DNA of 64,000 bases from NCBI RefSeq assembly GCF_905220565.1, contig NC_059415.1, positions 9,352,501-9,416,500 of the forward strand, in the 5' to 3' direction. Below, piece after piece: positions 57,680 to 64,000 of this stretch. Source of the DNA: Melitaea cinxia (taxonomy: Eukaryota > Arthropoda > Insecta > Lepidoptera > Nymphalidae). A model generated the notes under the pieces. It worked only from the letters and a program-made list of their open reading frames with translations. It made no database searches and was not told where the DNA came from. Numbering within the stretch: the first letter of the stretch is position 1; each line of letters begins with the position of its first letter. Both the position numbers and the translations under genes were made by a program.

Positions 57680-58873
57680 TTACCACGCATCAAGCCCGGT
57701 AAATCAGTCGAGCGCTAGCGCTCTTAGAGGTAAGGTCCACGCCAAATTCTGCGCAGCCGTCTCTATCGCTCACACGTGCCAAGCGCCTGTTGTTATAGCG
57801 GATAAAACGCATTTGATACTTTCATAATAAAATATAAATAAAATAAACATATTACGAAAATGACTGTAAAATAATATAATGATAATTTCTGTAAACAAAT
57901 GTATAATTTAATTTTCTTTTCTCACACTATCAATACAAATAGGCATTTCAATCTGTTTGTCTTGTTATTTGTTAACTAATATGTTTGTCGGTGTCGATGT
58001 CATAAAATGCTATTTTATTCATATCGCAAATATTAGATTCATTCGTAAACTGAAAAAACTAAATCAATTTAAAAAAAAATTGTTTCATAAAATTGATTTT
58101 TTATTTTTATTTTAAATTTATTGACTGTTGTTATATAACATACTTGAAATTTTTAACAAATTAATTATGTAAAAAACATTTTATACCATAGTTATTAATT
58201 TTTATTATACATTAGAAAATGATCAAGATGGTCTTTTGGTTGTCACACTATACTTACTAGCACAAAGATCGCGCGGCTCGTACGATTCGCGCGATGCTAC
58301 CAAATTTACCTAAACTTGCAGAGCGTAAAATTGTGAAATGGCTCTTAAGACCTGTTTCTTTACTACCCGATGAATTTTATTTCGCACAGAAGCTACTATT
58401 TGATTATGGTAGCATTTTGTAAAATAGCTCTTTAATGTAAGTATCACCTTAACTACAATTTTTAGTATCATATCATACGAATAGAAAGATCTGACTGATA
58501 AAGTGGAGTTTGTATATCGTTTACTGTTATACACCAGATATATGTATCAAAAACTGTTCAGATAGGTCCTTATATTAAAATGATAATTTGTCATTTCTGT
58601 ATTTAACAGATCACTCAGTATCAAATATTATTTTTAGCACTATTTAAATTAGAAGCATAGACACGTTAAAGACAATTTGAAAACGCATATCAATTTGCTA
58701 ATAGACATATCAATTGTAACATTAAAAATCAATAAATTTAATTAGTAGATAACACATTGTAGTATTCGTTTACTCTGATGACGGAACACTATATCATGCA
58801 TCAAACACGTTTAGGAGACGGGCGATAGACGTGAACAGACGTCATGACATGTTGTGTGTTCTTATCTATAAAA

Positions 58874-58926
58874 AAATTTGCGAATATAATTCTTTGTCTA
58901 CAAAGAATTATATTCGCAAAAAATTT
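58874..58926. repeat. Perfect hairpin at the end of copy B
   Basis: 20-bp arms TTTGCGAATATAATTCTTTG at 58877-58896 and its complement at 58901-58920, with a 4-base loop. Copy A has only one arm (near 31549-31570). Confidence 0.88.
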
Positions 58927-58975
58927 AGTTCAGGGTGTTTTGGTTAGGTTGTTAGGTTCTTTTGGTAATAAATAT

Positions 58976-61616
58976 ATACACGCTATCCTAGTTTCCTAGT
59001 CTTGGCTCAAACCTTGTTTGCCTTCTATTTCCTTTTCCATGCCGGGATTTCACTTGATCTGTAATGACCGCATTGGCCGGACAGGTGGAGGGTTTGGCAT
59101 ATATCTTCGCTCTCATATTCCTTTTACCATCATAGATACTTCACAACCTCAGGGCGGTGGAGCTAAGCATCTTTTTGTTGAAGTGAATCTGTCACACACA
59201 AAACTCCTACTCGGTGTTTTTTATAGCCCATGTCTTACTGTAGACTATTTCACTTTGCTTGAATTGTTACTTCAACGGTTTAGTCATTTATATAGTCATA
59301 CGGTAATCATGGGTGATTTTAACACATGTTTGCTCAAAAACGATCACCGATCTTCCCGGCTAAAAACTCTAATTAATGGTTCAAATCTTCATATCTTACC
59401 TTTGCTTGCTACTCATACTTTATCAAATTGTATTCCTTCTCTTTTAGATCTAATTATTGTTTCTTCCATTGACCATGTTGAAAAACATGGTCAATGTGTT
59501 GCTGATGCTTTTTCTTACCACGATTTATTATATCTATCTTACAAAATCCAACCTCTTAAGCTTAAATCAAAAATTCTTCTGTAGCGTAGTTTTGGTGGAA
59601 TGAATGTGGAACAACTGCGGAGGGATGCAGCTGAGATTGATTGGACTGGACGGACTTGGACGGTTTACGATGCAGGTACAATTGACAGCCAGGTAGCTGT
59701 TTTCAGCTCTTTGCTAACACAACTTTACGATATTCACGCACCCATTCGACCAGTAAGAATAAAACATCTACCTGCCCCATGGATTTAAAAACTAAACACC
59801 TGAAATTAAAAATTTGCAGGAAAAAAAGTTCGTGCTAAGTCGCGGTACAGACTGAATAACAGTGAGGCTAATAGAGAGGTATACGTAAAGGCTCGGAATC
59901 ACTGTAATAGGGTGTGTGGAGATGCACATCGTCGCCATATCCACAAATCTGTCATCGAAGAAGAAGATTCTAGCAAAGTCTGGAATTTCTTAAACCTCTT
60001 GGAATTGGCAAAGCGCGTCTGGATAATAGTTCTCAAAATCTTAATCTTGACGAGTTAAATCTCCACTTCTCTTCGTCTGTTGCCGTAGATAGTGCAACTA
60101 AGGCCATACAAGAAATCAACTTTCAGCTTTGTCAGTTCCTGATACTCCCATTTTCTTTCTTGATCAGCTTTCTGAATGTGATGATAAGAAGAATATATTA
60201 GCAAGAACTTCAAATTTCGTTGTTTCTGGTAGCATTAGTCGGAAAATGATCATTCCTCTCCTCGATATACTAACACCGATAATTACATCCATTTTTAATA
60301 CTTCCATCTTTACCTGCACCTTCCCATCAATGTAGAAAGATGCTGAAATTGTACCTCTCCCAAAAAAAAACAATCCGTCCTCCTTATACGAATATCGTCC
60401 TATTTCCATCCTCCCTTTTCTGTCCAAAGCACTCGAACGGCTTGTGCATCAACAGCTCAGCAGTTTCCTTTTGAAACACCGTCTGTTGAATCCTATGCAA
60501 TCCGGTTTTAGCCCAGGTCACAGTACGACTACTGCGCTTGTAAAAATAACTGATGATATGCGATCAAATATGGAAAACCAACAGGTCACGGTATTAACGT
60601 TACTCGATTTTAGTAACTTGATATACTATGTGATATTTTACGTTCTCTTAACATATCTCCTGAGGTTGCTGATTGGTTTCTAAGTTACTTGCAGGGTCGC
60701 CGGCAGCGAGTTAAATTGAATGACTCATACTCCAATTGGTCAATGGTCAATATCGGTGTCCCACAAGGTGGCGTGCTTTCCCCTCTTTTGTTTTCAATAT
60801 TTATAAACTCTATCTGTAATGTAATATCTTCTTTCTACCACCTCTATGTAGATGTTCTCCAGATATACTCTCACTCCGCTGTTCATAACTTATCTCAGTG
60901 TGTATCGCGCATAAACAATGACCTTTTAGCCATTGGTAAATGGAGTAAGCCATAAAAAGTTATTATTATAGGAAGCTCCAGACTGCTCAGCCGCATTGAT
61001 AAATCTGAGCTATCTCCTGTTACATTTAATGGATTCACCATTCATTCGGATCCGCAAATATGTGAAATTAGTCGCAGACTGTGCGCTACGATTGGGTCTC
61101 TCCGCCGATTGCGTAATCTTCTGCCCATTCCTACTAAAATTGCTCTTGCACATAGTCTCCTATTACCAATTCTTGATTATGCTGATACTTGCTATCTTGA
61201 CATTACAGAGGAGCAGCTTAATAAGCTTGAGCGCATTCGGAATTTATGTATAAGATTTATATTTGGACTACGCAAATATGATCATATTTCGGAATTTCGC
61301 AAAAAAACTCAAGTGGCTCCCAATTCGCCTTCGCAGGAATACTCATATCCTTACCCTACTTTACTCCATTTTATTTAATCCCTTTACCCCATCCTATCTG
61401 AAAGAACGTTTTGGTGATTCCCACGAACGCTGTCTTCGTTCTGACAATAATTTTCTTCTTGAAATTCCTTCTCACTCCTCTTCCTTTTATGATAAATCTT
61501 TTACAGTTCAAGCCTCTCGCTTATGGAATACCTTGCCCTTGAATATGAGACGTGTACAAACACCTGCACTTTTTAAAAAGACTGTTTGGAAGCATTTTCT
61601 TCAAACTCAACAATAA
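58976..61616 (+). pseudogene. Decayed Jockey/CR1-like LINE ORF2, relative of 47697-50633
   Basis: The homology to the intact LINE ORF begins at the IHAILVS segment (residue about 74 of 978) and runs to the C-terminus, through several frames. Endonuclease part 59018-59584: GGGFGIYL, VFYSPCLTVDYF, IMGDFNT, FSYHDLLYL. Linker 59600-60060. Reverse transcriptase part 60129-60955: MQSGFSPGHSTTTALVK, VGVPQGG-type GVPQGGVLSPLLFSIF. C-terminal part 60996-61616: TEEQLNKLERIRN, SRLWNTLPLNMRR. Stop codons (one right after LVS), frameshifts and a YVDV where the catalytic YADD should be make it inactive. It is a divergent relative, not a recent copy, of the intact element. The 5' truncation lies close to the end of duplication copy B. 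Confidence 0.88.
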
Positions 61617-61639
61617 ACAAGTAATTCATAATTATAATG

Positions 61640-64000
61640 TATATTTTTATTTTTATTTATTTAATTTGTTTCAGACATAGTCCATATCTTAATGTTAGTA
61701 TTACAAAAACAACTTATATCTAATGTTAGTAAATCAATATAAATATATATAGAAGCAAATAAAAATATCAAATAACAAATAAAATCAATAAAAAGCAAAA
61801 GTAATAGCTATCTGGACACAACCCCGTCAGTTTGAATGCAGCCGTATCCAGTGGCGCAATATTGCCGAGTCCCAGCGGTCCGCCAGTGTACTCAGAATGC
61901 CGTTCGAGCTGGTTCGTAGCCTCCGGAGCATGGATGCACACCTCTTACGAATAATGGCATAAAAGCTATCAACGCGCCTCGTAGTAAACATTTCGGAGGC
62001 ACTGCAGTAACGCGGCAACTCGAGCAGCACTCTAAATGCATTGTTGTACTGGACTCTCAGAGCGTTGTACGCACGCTGCGTATACCTGACCCAAAGGCTG
62101 CAGGTGTAGAAGAACTGGCAATATGCCTTAAACAGAGTTACCTTCACACTATCAGTACACCTTGCAAACCTTCGAGCCAGCATGTTGCAGCGCACGGCCA
62201 GCGCCCTGCGCTCTCACTCCAAATCCTCGTCATCGCTGAGCTTGTCCGAAACCCAGTGACCCAGATACTTAAAACGTTCTACTCTATTTTAAGCAACACC
62301 TCCAAGATACAAAGGTGGCACATTCGCATAAACTTTCTTGCCGGCTTTAAACACTAGGAGTTCACTCTTTTTCGAGTTGTATCTGAGTCCCTGGGCTTCA
62401 GCATACCTTTCACAAATCCGCATTAATTTGCGCAGTGCACCTATTGATGGGCTTAACAGTACCATATCATCAGCGTAACTGATGTTATTTAGGCAGATGC
62501 CCCCCACATGACAGCCAATGTTGCTGTTTCTAAGCTCACCAAGTAATCCGTTCATATACAGGTTAAATAAACGAGGCGAGGTCAAGTCCCCTTGTCTCAC
62601 CCCACACTCCAACCCGTACATTTCTGAGTGCGTGCCCGCCCACTTCACAACATTCCGTTGGTTGTAGTACCAGTATTCCAGGACAGATGCAACCTCGCAG
62701 GGTACATCAGTCTCCTCCCTTAATTTTGTCCAGAGTACATCATATCTTATTGTATCAAAAGCCTTAGATAAATCCAGAAAACAGGCATAAACTGGAGTTT
62801 TTCTATCTGTATAGTACTGTACAGTCTGCTTCAGGCATAGGATGGCACTCTCTGTAGAAAGACCCGGTCTAAAATCAAATTGAGAGTCCTGGAGCTTAAT
62901 ATGCTCCTCTAACTGCTTATCAAGCAGACTGTCCAGTACCTTAGCTATGACCGTAGCAAGTGAAATTGGTCTATAGTTGGAAACATCGGATACATCCCCT
63001 GTTTTATTTTTCAATATGGGTACTACTTCAGTGTACATGAGATCCTCCGGCAGGTAACTGTGACTTATACACAAGTTAAAAAACATAGCAAGAAGTCTCG
63101 ACAAGTCCGGCTCCTCATACTTCAGATGCTCAACACTGAGCCCATCGTGACCGGGTGACTTACCTCGTACCATCTGACTTACGACCCTCTTTACATCGTT
63201 AGCGGAAAATCTAACGGTTATTGACTTCGGTTGCACAGTATTGAGCATCCGAGTATCGGAGTTGATCGATAGATCAACCTTGAAATGTTGTCTAAAAAAG
63301 TTTGCTATATCACGGGGATCGTGAAAGCCAGCAACGCTTAGGACGGCTATTTGACTTTGGATTCAATTTATTTGATTTCTTCCAAAATTTACTAAAATTT
63401 TTACTCGCGTGATGTTGTACTATTATGTCTAACTTTATTTGATTTTCATTTTCCTGACAAATTTTTAATTTCGACTAAAAAAATCCGTCTGCTTTCCCTC
63501 ATTTCGTCATAAACTGATCCCCCCCCTTGGCTTACCCATAAGAAGCCAATTTTGATAGAATAAACGTGCCGTCCTGTGAGCATCACTGACATGCTTATTC
63601 CATCCCGGTACAGATCTATGTTTTCGAAAAGTAGGACCCACATAGGAGTTCACAGCCGCCTTTCGAAGTATTTGCACTATGTTGTCATACATTAGTTTTA
63701 AATCGTGTCTATGTTCAATGTCACTACAGAAACCATCGGCGCATTCGCAAAAATGCGCAGGAAACACTATCTTACTAAGTTCATGCTGACACAATTTCGA
63801 GTATTTACTGGTCTGTTCTGAGCTTCTTTCCCCCCAAATAACTTTATTAACCCTGGAGTTGGGGGATGTCAACTTAGGCGTTATAAGTTGAAAATTATTC
63901 TCAGCCGTGCGCATCACACACGAATGTATAACTGTCTAGAGGAAGTATTTCCATGTCCACACACGACCACTTCTGTTCGACACAGAAATTCAATAGTTCG
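61640..64000 (-). pseudogene. Decayed LINE ORF (second family), runs off the right edge
   Basis: On the minus strand: 63917-63507 is the linker after the endonuclease (KYSKLCQHELSKIVFPAHF.., RSVPGWNKHVSDAHRTARLF). A C homopolymer at 63519-63526 shifts the frame. 63248-62289 is the reverse transcriptase: KSPGHDGLSVEHLKYEEP, NYRPISLATVIAKVLDSLL, ACFLDLSKAFDTIRYDVLW, GVRQGDLTSPRLFNLYMN, NISYADDMVLLSP. A stop at 62289 and another near 62218 interrupt the next stretch. 62195-61827 is the C-terminal domain (LPRYCSASEMFTTRRVDSF). The catalytic YADD survives, but the frame is broken in at least three places. Another frameshift near 63920 joins it to coding sequence that continues beyond the window. 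The family matches the fragment at 32045-32610. It belongs broadly to the CR1/L2-like non-LTR elements; the clade is not certain. Confidence 0.88.

Larger units (their letters stand above)
55127..58348. mobile_element. DNA transposon with TTAA target duplication and terminal inverted repeats
   Basis: Both ends read CTTAAGAGCCATTTCACAA inward (55126-55144 and, inverted, 58331-58349). That is a TTAA duplication (55127-55130, 58345-58348) followed by a GAGCCATTTCACAA inverted repeat. The copy A locus lacks the 3.2 kb in between. TTAA duplications are known for piggyBac-like and Sola3 elements; the GAG start fits Sola3 better. No transposase is recognisable, so this copy is non-autonomous. It contains a second inverted-repeat element. 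Confidence 0.78.
51290..58945 (+). repeat. Long diverged direct repeat, copy B (partner 28365-31590)
   Basis: Same block order as copy A, but expanded from about 3.2 to 7.7 kb by an RTE-like LINE region (52640-54742) and the TTAA-flanked element (55127-58348). It lacks the LTR fragment and the family A repeat of copy A. Confidence 0.8.

Noticed and set aside
1..64000. CRISPR arrays, operons, prokaryotic defence systems, prophage
   Set aside because: None present. The window is eukaryotic, with introns, LINEs, SINEs and Helitrons; the repeats are dispersed and not regularly spaced.

Overview
The window is animal nuclear DNA, almost certainly from a moth or butterfly (Lepidoptera). It is AT-rich with very few genes. 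It holds spliced exons with GT/AG junctions, a UDP-glycosyltransferase of the insect (UGT33-like) type, lepidopteran non-LTR retrotransposons (Jockey/CR1-like and RTE-like), tRNA-derived SINEs, and many short non-autonomous Helitrons beginning TCTATA... and ending ...CTAG|T. Nothing bacterial or plasmid-like was seen, and no CRISPR array, rRNA or free-standing tRNA gene.

Only two host-type genes can be supported. On the minus strand at the left edge (1-914) are two exons of a Cys-rich, zinc-ribbon-like protein that runs off the window. At 34886-37701 (minus) is a complete four-exon UDP-glycosyltransferase gene. It gives a 521-residue product with a signal peptide, the UGT signature and a C-terminal membrane anchor; its third intron carries two transposable elements. 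A weak promoter/small-membrane-protein candidate lies near 43180-43660.

Layout. 1-1140: Cys-rich gene start. 1900-24700: repeat-rich, gene-free DNA with Helitrons, SINEs, a hAT MITE with an exact 8-bp target duplication (13841-14051), and several hairpins. 26900-27560: 5'-truncated LINE. 28365-31590: copy A of a long diverged duplication, interrupted by an LTR-retrotransposon gag fragment. 32045-32600: LINE 3' end. 34886-37701: UGT gene. 37700-47600: repeats. 47697-50633: an intact 978-codon LINE ORF, minus strand. 51290-58945: copy B of the duplication, interrupted by an RTE-like LINE and by a TTAA-flanked inverted-repeat element that itself contains a second inverted-repeat element. 58976-61616: decayed relative of the intact LINE, plus strand. 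61640-64000: a different decayed LINE, minus strand, running off the right edge.

The genes do not form a pathway. The UGT would conjugate small lipophilic compounds in the ER lumen. Most of the rest is a layered record of transposition, and the layering (nested insertions, duplicated blocks with different later insertions) is the most informative part of the window.
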